Shown piece after piece: positions 7,895 through 16,003 of a stretch of 64,000 bases of DNA. Made by a program: the position numbers and the translations under genes. The notes under the pieces are model-generated. The model searched no databases, was not told where the DNA came from, and worked only from the letters and a program-made list of their open reading frames with translations. This stretch comes from Pontibacillus yanchengensis Y32 (GTDB taxonomy: Bacteria > Bacillota > Bacilli > Bacillales > BH030062), in NCBI RefSeq assembly GCF_000770635.1, contig NZ_AVBF01000015.1, positions 1 through 64,000 of the forward strand, given 5' to 3'. How positions within the stretch are numbered: the stretch's first letter is position 1; each line of letters opens with the position of its first letter.

Positions 7895-9056
7895 TTATTC
7901 TGTTCAAACCAAGCTACTTCACAATGATTACTCTGTAGACAAAACATCCAATGGAGTTAGTGTCCCGATTCAACATGCTTCTACGTTTCACCAAGAAGAT
8001 ATCAGTGAATTTGGTCAGTACGATTATGCACGCTCAGGTAATCCCACTCGCGATGCACTAGAAACCACCATCGCTGACCTTGAAGGTGGGACGCATGGGT
8101 TCGCTTTTGCATCTGGAATGGCTGCTGTTTCTAGCTCTCTGATGCTTTTGTCGAAAGGTGATCACCTACTCATAACGGAGGATGTGTACGGAGGTACGTT
8201 CCGTTTTGTCACTCAAGTGCTTTCACGTTTTGGCATTGAGCATACCTTTGTTGATATGACAAAGCTCGATGAAGTAAAAGCAGCCTTCCAATCGAACACG
8301 AAGGCAGTTTTTATCGAGACACCATCGAACCCTCTTTTAAAAGTAACGGACATTGAAGCAGTTACACAACTTGCTAAAGAACATGACTGCATATCGTATA
8401 TTGATAATACGTTCTTAACCCCTTTGTTACAAAAACCATTTGATCTTGGTGTGGATATTATTATTCACAGTGCCACCAAGTTCTTAGCAGGTCACAGTGA
8501 CGTGGTTGCTGGTTTAGTAGTGGTAAATGATGAAGAATTAGCCCAACAAATTGGTTTTTTACAAAATTCATGTGGCGCCATTCTAGGACCTCAAGATTGC
8601 TGGCTGGTCCTAAGGGGCCTCAAAACACTACATGCCAGAATGCGTCAGTCTGTTGAATCAGCAGAGAAACTAGCCAATTATTTAGAAGGTCATTCCCTTA
8701 TTACAAAAGTCTACTATCCTGGATTGATTTCGAACTCCTATTATGATGTTCAACAAAAACAAGCCAAAAATGGCGGTGCTGTTCTGTCATTCGAACTCGC
8801 CAATGAACAGGCCGTAGAGCAATTCGTGGAGCGATTAAAGTTACCCGTTTTCGCTGTTAGCCTTGGAGCAGTTGAGTCCATCCTCTCTTATCCAAGGAAT
8901 ATGTCACACGGTTCTATGCCTGATCATGACTGTGACCAGCGAGGTATTACAAAAGGGTTACTCCGCTTATCTGTAGGACTGGAAGATGTCGATGAACTTA
9001 TTGCCGACTTCGAGCAAGCACTCGCTTATACAAATCAACCTGCAAATACAATATAA
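7887..9056 (+). CDS. metC: Cystathionine beta-lyase
   Basis: 389 residues from ATG 7887 (ACGGAGG upstream), inside the last codons of metI. PLP enzyme with YARSGNPTRDALE, ASGMAAVSS, EDVYGGTFRF, IETPSNPLLK, DNTFLTPLLQKP and Schiff-base Lys in HSATKFLAGHSDVVAG. It cleaves cystathionine to homocysteine, ammonia and pyruvate. With MetI it forms the transsulfuration branch of methionine synthesis under S-box control. The order metI-metC matches B. subtilis. An earlier in-frame ATG at 7857 lies deeper within metI and lacks a ribosome binding site. Confidence 0.93.
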   Translation: MSNYSVQTKLLHNDYSVDKTSNGVSVPIQHASTFHQEDISEFGQYDYARSGNPTRDALETTIADLEGGTHGFAFASGMAAVSSSLMLLSKGDHLLITEDVYGGTFRFVTQVLSRFGIEHTFVDMTKLDEVKAAFQSNTKAVFIETPSNPLLKVTDIEAVTQLAKEHDCISYIDNTFLTPLLQKPFDLGVDIIIHSATKFLAGHSDVVAGLVVVNDEELAQQIGFLQNSCGAILGPQDCWLVLRGLKTLHARMRQSVESAEKLANYLEGHSLITKVYYPGLISNSYYDVQQKQAKNGGAVLSFELANEQAVEQFVERLKLPVFAVSLGAVESILSYPRNMSHGSMPDHDCDQRGITKGLLRLSVGLEDVDELIADFEQALAYTNQPANTI

Positions 9057-9069
9057 GCGCCACAATATA

Positions 9070-9135
9070 AGTGCCAGACCCCCACCACTTTATAGCGTGA
9101 ACGCGCTACTGCAGTGGGGGTCTGGCACTTTTTTT
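9070..9135. repeat. GTGCCAGACCCC palindrome, copy 1 (also metC terminator)
   Basis: AGTGCCAGACCCCCACCACT at 9070-9089 pairs with AGTGGGGGTCTGGCACT at 9113-9129; the loop has its own stem TAGCG/CGCTA. A T7 run follows (9129-9135), so it can act as the metC terminator. Two more copies lie at 10496 and 10704. Confidence 0.85.
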
Positions 9136-9155
9136 AGCACTTTTTTTACTCTTTA

Positions 9156-10331
9156 CTACTTACCTAAAAATGCATCAATCTCCCGAAGAGCTTTCTCAAC
9201 TCCTCCACTCTCCTTAAAACTTTGATTGATTTTCTCTATATTTTGCTTATATTGCTCATCATTTATTACCTCTTGTACTGCACCTTGAAGGGTTGCTGTC
9301 GTAATTGAGTCCTTTGAGATTGGATATCCTGCTCCTAATTCTTCCAAACGCTGGGCCACCATAGGCTGATCCTTGTCATGTGGCACTACGACCATTGGAA
9401 CATTATGATGAATCGCTTCATTCACACTGTTCATCCCACCATGTGTGATGAACACATTCGCTTTTTGTAACACTTCAAGCTGAGGTACATAGGAAGCGAT
9501 TAGAAAATGATCTGGTGCGGACTTTAATTTTGACTCATCCGTATAATTTCCGGTAGAGATTACTACTTTTCCATCAAAATTTGCGAATGCATCTATACAG
9601 GCGTTTATAAACGCTTCTTGGTCACTTAGCACGGTCCCCATGGATATATATAGTACTAGTTCATCAACTAATTGCTCTACTGGGAAATCATGAGCACCTT
9701 TTCTATCAGGAAAGCTCGGTCCAATGAAAATATTGTGGTCTCCAAAATGTTCGCTGTATGGTTGAAAGTAACGACTAGTGTACACGATTTGACACTCACC
9801 ACGATTCATCATGAATTGAGCTAGGGATTTCGGTTTCACTCCATACGTTTTTTCTATATTGTGTAACTGGGTCTTCGCTTCCTGATCAGGTTCAAAAGAA
9901 GCTTCTGATTGTGGATGGAAGGGAAGTTCCTTTAATGCCATATCAGGCATCAAGAACGAGGATGAAGACGATATACCCGGAATATCTAAGTAATCTCTAA
10001 CTAATTCACCAGCACCGAAGTTGTCAAAAAACACAAGGTCAAAGGTATAAAGCTCTTTTAAATTCTTTGTAATAGCTAACGTCTCTAGCGATGTTTGAAT
10101 ATGTACTTTCAGGAAAGTATTCATGCCCTCAAACGTATATAAATCTGGAGTTATGGTACGTAACCAATCGTTATGAAGGTGAACATTCGCACCAACTCCT
10201 TCTAAGCGTTCTTTATATTTTTCAGTTGTAATATAATGAACTTCATCTCCTCTATCAGTAAAAGCCTTTACCATTCCGATAGTAGGATTAACATGACCCT
10301 CAGCAGGAAAATTTATCATTAAAATATTCAT
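9156..10331 (-). CDS. UDP-glycosyltransferase, macrolide-glycosyltransferase (MGT/YjiC) type
   Basis: 391 residues. GT-B fold: N-terminal MNILMINFPAEGHVNPTIGM with the catalytic-type His, C-terminal donor-binding motif VFITHGGMNSVNEAIHHNVP then PHDKDQPMVAQRLEELGAG, as in the GT1 family. B. subtilis relatives YjiC and YojK glucosylate flavonoids, macrolides and other hydrophobic acceptors, often as detoxification. ATG follows AAAGGAGATAACTCT. The gene is bracketed by palindromes of the GTGCCAGACCCC family on both sides (9070; 10496 and 10704), which may mark insertion or only independent hot spots. Acceptor unknown. Confidence 0.9.
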   Translation of the reverse strand: MNILMINFPAEGHVNPTIGMVKAFTDRGDEVHYITTEKYKERLEGVGANVHLHNDWLRTITPDLYTFEGMNTFLKVHIQTSLETLAITKNLKELYTFDLVFFDNFGAGELVRDYLDIPGISSSSSFLMPDMALKELPFHPQSEASFEPDQEAKTQLHNIEKTYGVKPKSLAQFMMNRGECQIVYTSRYFQPYSEHFGDHNIFIGPSFPDRKGAHDFPVEQLVDELVLYISMGTVLSDQEAFINACIDAFANFDGKVVISTGNYTDESKLKSAPDHFLIASYVPQLEVLQKANVFITHGGMNSVNEAIHHNVPMVVVPHDKDQPMVAQRLEELGAGYPISKDSITTATLQGAVQEVINDEQYKQNIEKINQSFKESGGVEKALREIDAFLGK

Positions 10332-10495
10332 AGAGTTATCTCCTTTCTGTTGGGTAACCCTAGAATATCATGTTGATTACGTATATGTTTGAAACATGCT
10401 TATTTCTTAACGCCCTCTATTAAAATGCATCTATAAGAAACCATCTCACCTATTCGATGGCGGTGGTGGTGGGTTTCGGTGCCGTGAGCGATTAC

Positions 10496-10555
10496 GGTGC
10501 CAGACCCCCACCTCACTACAGTATCACCGTATTATCAGAGTGGGGGTCTGGCACC
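10496..10555. repeat. GTGCCAGACCCC palindrome, copy 2
   Basis: GGTGCCAGACCCCCACCTCA pairs with the distal GAGTGGGGGTCTGGCACC ending at 10555. No T-run follows. The stretch 10332-10780 contains no gene I can support; besides copies 2 and 3 it holds a GGT-rich run at 10461-10480. Confidence 0.85.
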
Positions 10556-10703
10556 TCAATCAGACACCTTAATAAATTCGGTGACAAAAGGTGTCACCCC
10601 CCCCAACATTATACAGTAGTAAAGGTTCACTATAATTTAGATGTTAGTAACCTAGGTATTTCTCCATTAATATGTGTGTGACAGGTAGGTATTCGTAATA
10701 AAA

Positions 10704-10780
10704 GTGCCAGACCCCTACCACTTTTTAGCATTAACGCATTACCGTGGCGGGGGTCTGGCACCTTGTATGGCACCTTGTAT
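10704..10780. repeat. GTGCCAGACCCC palindrome, copy 3, with GGCACCTTGTAT direct repeat
   Basis: GTGCCAGACCCC (10704-10715) pairs with GGGGTCTGGCAC (10750-10761). The right end is duplicated as two tandem GGCACCTTGTAT units that abut the phoU stop codon, so the hairpin forms the 3' end of the phoU transcript. Confidence 0.85.
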
Positions 10781-11442
10781 TAGGTATTCAAATCAAATCG
10801 TTCACCTTTCACTAAATAGAAGACATTCTCTCCGATATTTGTAACATGGTCAGCAAAACGTTCTATATATCTAGAAATAAAAGCAAATTCCATCATCGTT
10901 TCTAAACTACATTCTTTGTTTTGCGCAATATTTTCAGAGATTCTCATGTAATTATCTCTATGAAGAACATCCAATTCCTCATCCATTTCTTTCAATTGTT
11001 TCGCTAACCTAACATCCTCATTCTCGTAAGAGGCCATAGAAATGTTCAACATTTTTATCGCAAGATCACTCATAATATTAATATTAGATTTAACTTGGTT
11101 AGGTGGCTCATGTTTCATTCGAAGAATGCTCTTACAAATGTTAACCCCATGATCACCCATTCTTTCTAAATCATTGGCCATTTTCATTGCTATGATTATC
11201 CTTCTTAAATCGGATGCTACAGGTTGTTGTTGCGCGATTAATTTATTTACCTTTTGTATAACTGCATATTCCATCTCATTTATTTTTTTATCGTGATTTA
11301 TAATCGTTTCTACACGAAACTTATCTTGTTCATGCAAGGCTTCAATTGAGTCTTGAAATAGCTTAGAAACACTCGTTGCCATGGCTAGCACTGATTTCTG
11401 CAGTTCGTCTAAATCTGTTTGAAATTGACCACGATACAACAT
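10780..11442 (-). CDS. phoU: Phosphate-specific transport regulator PhoU
   Basis: 220 residues from ATG 11442, preceded by GAAAGGTTG; this length fits PhoU. The open frame extends further upstream, but those residues (FSEQSDKLIYHPFYISD and others) are unlike the family. Two tandem three-helix PhoU repeats are visible, each with the metal-binding E/DxxxD pattern: RRIIIAMKMANDLERMGDHG and SRYIERFADHVTNIGENV. PhoU couples the Pst transporter to phosphate signalling. No pst or phoPR genes are nearby, so this is an orphan copy. Upstream, AGAAAACCGTA and CGAAAACCGTA form a short direct repeat. Confidence 0.9.
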   Translation of the reverse strand: MLYRGQFQTDLDELQKSVLAMATSVSKLFQDSIEALHEQDKFRVETIINHDKKINEMEYAVIQKVNKLIAQQQPVASDLRRIIIAMKMANDLERMGDHGVNICKSILRMKHEPPNQVKSNINIMSDLAIKMLNISMASYENEDVRLAKQLKEMDEELDVLHRDNYMRISENIAQNKECSLETMMEFAFISRYIERFADHVTNIGENVFYLVKGERFDLNT

Positions 11443-11669
11443 TAAAAACAACCTTTCATCTATCAGAAAACCGTAATCTATCCGAAAACCGTATATTGGT
11501 AACACTATATCAGATATATAAAATGGATGATAGATTAATTTATCAGATTGTTCAGAAAAAATATGGCATTTTTCCACGACTTCTATATCACTTAACTCGA
11601 AGCTCCTTACCATTAAAATTATGCTTTCTTAGATATAAAAAATAGAAATTGATTCTTGCTCTTTTATAT

Positions 11670-12098
11670 CTAAATCAATTCTAGCAACGCTTCCGGAACT
11701 AGACGTAACTGGTTGTTTTGAAACGATTGTTTTGGCTTCCAGAACACTTTGAAAGTTTCACCATTATCTTCTATTCCTTCAAAAGAATCTACAGAATAAA
11801 AGGAAAAATCCTCAAAGGATGCGTCATACACCTGAACAATCTCATGTCCTACTTCCCCGTTAAAAGTAAAAATATTCTCAATGGTACCCAGGAATTCTAT
11901 GTCTGTTATTTCTGCCGATATCTCTTCTCTCACCTCTCTTTTCAATGTATCGGAGCTCTTCTCTCCGTACTCTATGCCACCACCAACTGGTCGATAAAAG
12001 TAATCGCCTTTTACGTTATCGTACCCTTCTGCAACTAAAATTTTCTCATCATATTGAAAAATACATATAGCCAATGGTCTAATGATTTGGTTATTCAG
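11670..12098 (-). CDS. Nudix hydrolase, apparently CTG start
   Basis: 142 residues if read from CTG 12098. The Nudix box is GGIEYGEKSSDTLKREVREE followed by ISAEI, so it fits GX5EX7REUXEE with Ser in place of the usual late Gly. Nudix enzymes cleave nucleoside diphosphates linked to another group; substrate unknown. Start choice: AAAGGAGGG is followed seven bases later by CTG AAT AAC CAA, giving NNQIIRPLAICIF, which looks like the normal N-terminus. The first canonical start, TTG 12074, lies 31 bases from that site and would cut the first beta strand. An in-frame TAA precedes the ribosome binding site. Confidence 0.85.
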   Translation of the reverse strand: MNNQIIRPLAICIFQYDEKILVAEGYDNVKGDYFYRPVGGGIEYGEKSSDTLKREVREEISAEITDIEFLGTIENIFTFNGEVGHEIVQVYDASFEDFSFYSVDSFEGIEDNGETFKVFWKPKQSFQNNQLRLVPEALLELI

Positions 12099-12242
12099 CC
12101 TAGTTCCCTCCTTTTACTTAAGACGTTTTTAGAATTTTAGGTAAATAAAGTAGGGATCCATTCGGAAGAAATCCTAAATAAAATACACCATATTATACAT
12201 AACTAATACACCCAAAAATAGTATTACCAGTGTAATAATATA

Positions 12243-12527
12243 TTATTTTGAATCTCGTATATATTTCCATTGAATGAATGCTTCAAACCCTAACAATATC
12301 GACAAATATCCTATCCAAAACCATCTCATCATAAGATCATTTAGTGTAATCGCATAAGGGAGACAACATAGAAAAACGACTACTATAACTCCTTTCCCCC
12401 AATGGTACACTTTTTTACCTGGAGTATTAGAAATTTTTTGCTTTTGAATACCTAGCCTTTTCCTAAGTAATTTCTCTAAGGAAATAAAGAAAACAAGCAC
12501 TATGATAAGAAAGATAATAAAGTCCAT
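12243..12527 (-). CDS. DUF4181-like small membrane protein
   Basis: 94 residues, three hydrophobic helices (2-17, 47-62, 71-86) with a basic cytoplasmic loop (KLLRKRLGIQKQKISNTPGKKVYHWGK). The layout resembles the DUF4181 family of Bacillus, function unknown. ATG follows TAGGAGATTTAT. No operon partner. Confidence 0.65.
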   Translation of the reverse strand: MDFIIFLIIVLVFFISLEKLLRKRLGIQKQKISNTPGKKVYHWGKGVIVVVFLCCLPYAITLNDLMMRWFWIGYLSILLGFEAFIQWKYIRDSK

Positions 12528-12558
12528 ATAAATCTCCTAACTACTAGCATTCTGAAAC

Positions 12559-12645
12559 TCATAACCTCAATTTTATGGGTACACAAACTTCTTCGATCAT
12601 ACCCATTAGCTTCTTCTCTTCCAATACACCAATCTTTGGTTTCAT
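12559..12645 (-). pseudogene. Possible remnant of a GyrI-like ligand-binding domain
   Basis: A 28-codon frame with ATG 12645 after a GGGGATAG site reads MKPKIGVLEEKKLMGMIEEV and then stops. The beginning resembles the first strand of GyrI-like/AraC-effector domains (PKI....EKKLVGM), but the remaining 120 or so residues are missing. It may be a decayed gene or a chance peptide. Confidence 0.3.
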
Positions 12646-12853
12646 AATAGCTATCCCCTATTCCCCATTTCCCACTAGCATGTTAGTCCATATAAGTATT
12701 AGGATACCCTTATAATTGTTCATACTACTTTTTTGAGAACGCTACTACATGAAATTTACTACTACTCCATCATTTTATTTAACAGGAAAAAAGCAGAAAT
12801 AAAAGGTTAGTTCTGACTGGCATAATATACACTCGTATATACTAGTGTCATAC

Positions 12854-12887
12854 AAAAAAAGCAGTTCAACTTTTTAATAGTTGAACC
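12854..12887 (-). terminator. Rho-independent terminator
   Basis: On the minus strand GTTCAACT / AGTTGAAC with an ATTAAAA loop and a T7 run, 16 bases after the stop of the gene ending at 12903. Confidence 0.85.
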
Positions 12888-12902
12888 ACTACATCTTCCT
12901 AC

Positions 12903-13091
12903 TTAAATTCCATCTCCGCCTCCGCCTGGATTATGATAATGATATGAAGCATATGCTTTAGCTTGGGCTTCTGCCTCTCGTTGATGCTGACTGTAATGAG
13001 GTCGTTTCATTTTATATTTCACTTGCAAACCTACACTAATTCCCACCAGCGTTAAAATTGCTCCCCAAAAGATCCAGCCAATTATAGACAT
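12903..13091 (-). CDS. Small single-helix membrane protein, Gly-rich C-terminus
   Basis: 62 residues: one membrane helix (3-24, IIGWIFWGAILTLVGISVGLQ), then a hydrophilic Gln/Ala/His/Tyr-rich tail ending NPGGGGDGI. ATG follows AAAGGAGAGTTAGTTA. Family not recognised. It lies 28 bases after another small membrane gene (13120-13278), and a terminator follows it, so the two are probably co-transcribed. Confidence 0.7.
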   Translation of the reverse strand: MSIIGWIFWGAILTLVGISVGLQVKYKMKRPHYSQHQREAEAQAKAYASYHYHNPGGGGDGI

Positions 13092-13119
13092 TAACTAACT
13101 CTCCTTTATATTGAAGTAG

Positions 13120-13278
13120 TTAAAACCTCCACCCTAAAAACATATACGCAACTATTCCAATCACAGCAGCAACAAGGCCAATGAGGAATATGACCTTGTT
13201 TGTTCTTCTGTTTTTTCTGAAGAGAACACTCATGACAGCTATTAGAGCAACTACTAAGCCAATCCAAAAACCATCCAT
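13120..13278 (-). CDS. Small two-helix membrane protein (52 residues)
   Basis: ATG 13278 follows a strong AAAGGAGGGGGATAG. The product begins MDGFWIGLVVALIAVMSVLF, has a basic turn RKNRRTNK, then a second helix VIFLIGLVAAVIGIVAYMF. Topology is a small hairpin in the membrane. It sits upstream of the 62-residue membrane protein in the same direction. No family recognised. Confidence 0.7.
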   Translation of the reverse strand: MDGFWIGLVVALIAVMSVLFRKNRRTNKVIFLIGLVAAVIGIVAYMFLGWRF

Positions 13279-13439
13279 TCTATCCCCCTCCTTTGCGAAG
13301 TAACAGAAACCTCTTTTTTACTATTAATATTTCTCAACTTCCCACTCATCTTAACTAATGTATACGGCTAGAAAGGTATTTTGTTTCACACCATTCTATG
13401 TAATAAGATATTTACTTTTAGCAATTATCCAGAAAAAGG

Positions 13440-13468
13440 TTGTAAATCGACATCGATGTCGTTATAAT
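13440..13468 (+). promoter_or_regulatory. Promoter of the MFS-tetR operon
   Basis: TTGTAA (13440-13445) and TATAAT (13463-13468) are 17 bases apart. The spacer is filled by operator 1, so repressor binding would exclude RNA polymerase. Confidence 0.75.
13448..13461. promoter_or_regulatory. TetR operator 1
   Basis: CGACATCGATGTCG, a perfect 14-base palindrome between the -35 and -10 elements. Likely bound by the TetR encoded at the end of the operon. Confidence 0.7.
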
Positions 13469-13480
13469 AAGAGTAACAAA

Positions 13481-13496
13481 ACGACATCATTGTCGT
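13481..13496. promoter_or_regulatory. TetR operator 2
   Basis: ACGACATCATTGTCGT shares the ACGACATCnnTGTCGT plan with operator 1 and lies about 33 bases (three helical turns) downstream, before the start codon at 13517. Confidence 0.7.
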
Positions 13497-13516
13497 TATA
13501 AATGGAGTGATTTTAT

Positions 13517-14791
13517 ATGGAGAGTACATTATTACGAAACAAACCGTTTATGACCCTAATGACAGCACAATTGATTTCTAGTTTAGGTGATTGGTTAAGT
13601 ATTGTTGCCATAATAACGATGGTTGGCATGAAGTGGAATGCTACACCTATGGAAGTTTCGTTTGTTATATTATGCTTAGCACTTCCCATGGCTTTACTAG
13701 GCCCATTTACAGGAACGGTTGCGGATCGAGTTAATCGAAAATGGTTAATGATTGTTTCCGATTTGGTAAGAGCAGGACTTATTTTGGTTTTAGCGATAGC
13801 TAGTTCGATTTGGGTGGTGTATGTATGTCTATTCCTAATTGGATTGCTTTCAGCGGTGTTCATTCCCGCTAAAAATGGAAAATTAAAAGAACTTGTTAAA
13901 CAAGAAGATATGAAGAGTGCCATGTCTATTTCATCCATGATTGGTTCCACGACCAAGGTGCTTGGGCCATTATTAAGTGGGATGTTGGTGACGGTGTTCG
14001 GTGCCCAACTAGTCTTTATGATTGACTCAGCTACATTTTTTCTATCAGCTTTACTGATAATAGCTATACCTAAATCCGTAATCATTTTAGAGGACGATGG
14101 AAACGAAGACGAGGAAGAAAGCCATACGTTTAAAGATGACTTTAAGACGGGGTTACACTTCATTAAGCAAAGTCGTTATTTAGTAGTCGGGATGTTTGTT
14201 TTAGGGTTAAGCTTAATGATTCTCCAGTTATCTGACTCACAAATTATTGTCTTAGTTCGAGAGTTATCAAATGCTTCTCCTAATTTATTCGGGCTAATAG
14301 TAACTGGGTCAGGACTTGGTATGTTTTTGGCAGGATTGGTACTTACAAAGAAAACGGATTACAATGCACTTCTTTTAATGTTTCTTGGTGTTTGTGGTAT
14401 TGGTGTTAGCTTTGGTATGATGGGATTATTAACAAGCTTAGATTTATCCTTTTCCTCCATTTGGGGACCAGTACTTGGCTTTTTGGCAGGAATTTCTGCT
14501 GGACTGATCTTCATTCCTTTCCAAGCTTCTGTTCAAACAGAAACACCAGCACGCATGACAGGTCGAGTGTTTGGTGTTATTAATAGTGTAACCACAAGTG
14601 CTACAATAGTGGGACCATTATTAGGTGGTTGGCTTGCAACATGGTTAGGAATTCTCCCAACATTTATGATAACGGCCTCACTGTTAATCGTTGTCTCCCT
14701 AATTGGACTAATAAGTAGAGAAAAAATAGAACGGGGGAAAAAGCATGTCTCCGAAAGTAAGCAAGCAGCACAAGGAACAACGCCGGGCTAA
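13517..14791 (+). CDS. MFS drug/metabolite exporter
   Basis: 424 residues with 12 predicted membrane helices. The helix 2-3 loop GPFTGTVADRVNRKWLMIVSD is the MFS motif A, and the overall plan matches the MFS_3/enterobactin-exporter and macrolide-efflux branch. A charged Glu/Asp-rich loop (EDDGNEDEEESHTFKDDF) separates the two halves. It probably exports a toxic compound by proton antiport; substrate unknown. The 3' end overlaps tetR by 47 bases, and two operators sit in the promoter, so expression is likely induced by the exported compound through the repressor. Confidence 0.9.
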   Translation: MESTLLRNKPFMTLMTAQLISSLGDWLSIVAIITMVGMKWNATPMEVSFVILCLALPMALLGPFTGTVADRVNRKWLMIVSDLVRAGLILVLAIASSIWVVYVCLFLIGLLSAVFIPAKNGKLKELVKQEDMKSAMSISSMIGSTTKVLGPLLSGMLVTVFGAQLVFMIDSATFFLSALLIIAIPKSVIILEDDGNEDEEESHTFKDDFKTGLHFIKQSRYLVVGMFVLGLSLMILQLSDSQIIVLVRELSNASPNLFGLIVTGSGLGMFLAGLVLTKKTDYNALLLMFLGVCGIGVSFGMMGLLTSLDLSFSSIWGPVLGFLAGISAGLIFIPFQASVQTETPARMTGRVFGVINSVTTSATIVGPLLGGWLATWLGILPTFMITASLLIVVSLIGLISREKIERGKKHVSESKQAAQGTTPG

Positions 14792-15368
14792 TATATTAGA
14801 AGCAGCAAAAGACGTATTTATCGAACATGGTTACGAGAAAGCTACCATGAAACATATTTTAGAAGCTGCAAATGTGAGTCGTGGTGGATTGTATCAATAT
14901 TTCAAAAATAAAGAGGATGTATACGAAGCTCTTCTTGAGGAATCAATTAATGAATCCATGCACCATACATTAGATCAACTTGACGAGGAAGTATCTTCTT
15001 ACTGGGACTTATTACTCACTCGCATCTTTGGAAAAGGTCAACAGCCTGACGACGAAATGGACCCTATGGCTCCATCTAATTTGGAGTTCTTTATTACGGG
15101 AAGAAATGATCAACGCAGAAGAGAATATGGAAAAACACGTTATTACACTGGCTTAAAAATCTACAAAAGTATTATTGAAAAAGGTCAGGAGAATGGAGAA
15201 TTCTCAAAAAAATTCGATAGCGATATTCTGGCAAGGTCCATTATTTCCTTCATAGATGGTCTCGCCCTTGACTACTCCATCCTTCCTCCAGAGGACGTAA
15301 AACTAAAAGAACAATCCATTATGTTTGTAGATTATTTAAAGATGGCTCTGGGAGTAGACCAAGGTTAA
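14745..15368 (+). CDS. TetR/AcrR-family repressor of the exporter
   Basis: 207 residues. N-terminal HTH: RRANILEAAKDVFIEHGYEK then TMKHILEAANVSRGGLYQYF with FKNKEDVYEALLEE, as in the YfiR/TetR_N families. The C-terminal two thirds is an all-helical ligand-binding domain. It starts inside the exporter gene (47-base overlap), giving coupled translation and autoregulation through the two palindromes near 13.45-13.50 kb. Ligand unknown. Confidence 0.9.
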   Translation: MSPKVSKQHKEQRRANILEAAKDVFIEHGYEKATMKHILEAANVSRGGLYQYFKNKEDVYEALLEESINESMHHTLDQLDEEVSSYWDLLLTRIFGKGQQPDDEMDPMAPSNLEFFITGRNDQRRREYGKTRYYTGLKIYKSIIEKGQENGEFSKKFDSDILARSIISFIDGLALDYSILPPEDVKLKEQSIMFVDYLKMALGVDQG

Positions 15369-15453
15369 AAAGACAGTTTTTCTCTTAGGATTCTTTAGGA
15401 AGTATGCTATTATTCTTATAAGTATTATCTGCTAACTAAACCTTTTTTTAATA

Positions 15454-15888
15454 CTAACTATCATTCTTTTCTTTAAGACTATCTAAAACAATATAACCAA
15501 AAATAATACCTGCTATTGTAGATAATGGAGATTCAATATTTCTCATAAGTGCTCCACTGAATGGTAGAGGTACACTGTGTGGTAATGAAGAGAACAAAAT
15601 TATAATTTGGGAAACATATAACGTCGGGATGCCCATTGCACATAATTTAACCCAATCAATAGACCACTTTCTTTTCTCATTAACTTCTTTGATAAATTTT
15701 GGTAAACGTAATAGTATTCCGATTAAAGTTGGAAAAAGAAAAGTAAAAATTACAACGAGTATATACAAGCCTTCTAATCGTCCTTCAAACATTAATGCTT
15801 CTCTAGCCAAATCAGGTAACTGGTACCCCCAGAAGACTAAAGCAATAAATGTGACTGTCGATATAAAATACAATAAAAATCGTTTCAA
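15454..15888 (-). CDS. Four-helix membrane protein of unknown function
   Basis: 144 residues from TTG 15888, eight bases after AAAGGAGG. Hydrophobic segments at about 4-20, 42-62, 84-104 and 118-136. A charged loop RLPKFIKEVNEKRKWSIDW joins helices 2 and 3. No family recognised. It stands alone between the tetR and ada genes. Confidence 0.65.
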   Translation of the reverse strand: MKRFLLYFISTVTFIALVFWGYQLPDLAREALMFEGRLEGLYILVVIFTFLFPTLIGILLRLPKFIKEVNEKRKWSIDWVKLCAMGIPTLYVSQIIILFSSLPHSVPLPFSGALMRNIESPLSTIAGIIFGYIVLDSLKEKNDS

Positions 15889-15959
15889 ATAAATTTCCTC
15901 CTTTAACTAACTATGCTACTAGAATTTTTGGTTAGCTAAAGCCTTTTCTACAAAATGTT

Positions 15960-15992
15960 AAACAATCCAACTCATAAATGAAGTGGATTGTT
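15960..15992 (-). terminator. Hairpin terminator of ada
   Basis: Minus-strand AACAATCC / GGATTGTT with an AT-rich loop, followed by TTAACATTTTG, 12 bases after the ada stop. The T-run is weak. Confidence 0.6.
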
Positions 15993-16003
15993 AGTAGATA
16001 CGA

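Noticed and set aside
10457-10681. 74-codon plus-strand frame between the glycosyltransferase and phoU
   Set aside because: It runs through palindrome copy 2 and has no ribosome binding site.
13513-14163. 216-codon minus-strand frame opposite the MFS gene
   Set aside because: It is a shadow of the MFS coding frame; the plus-strand protein has 12 helices and motif A, and a promoter with operators.
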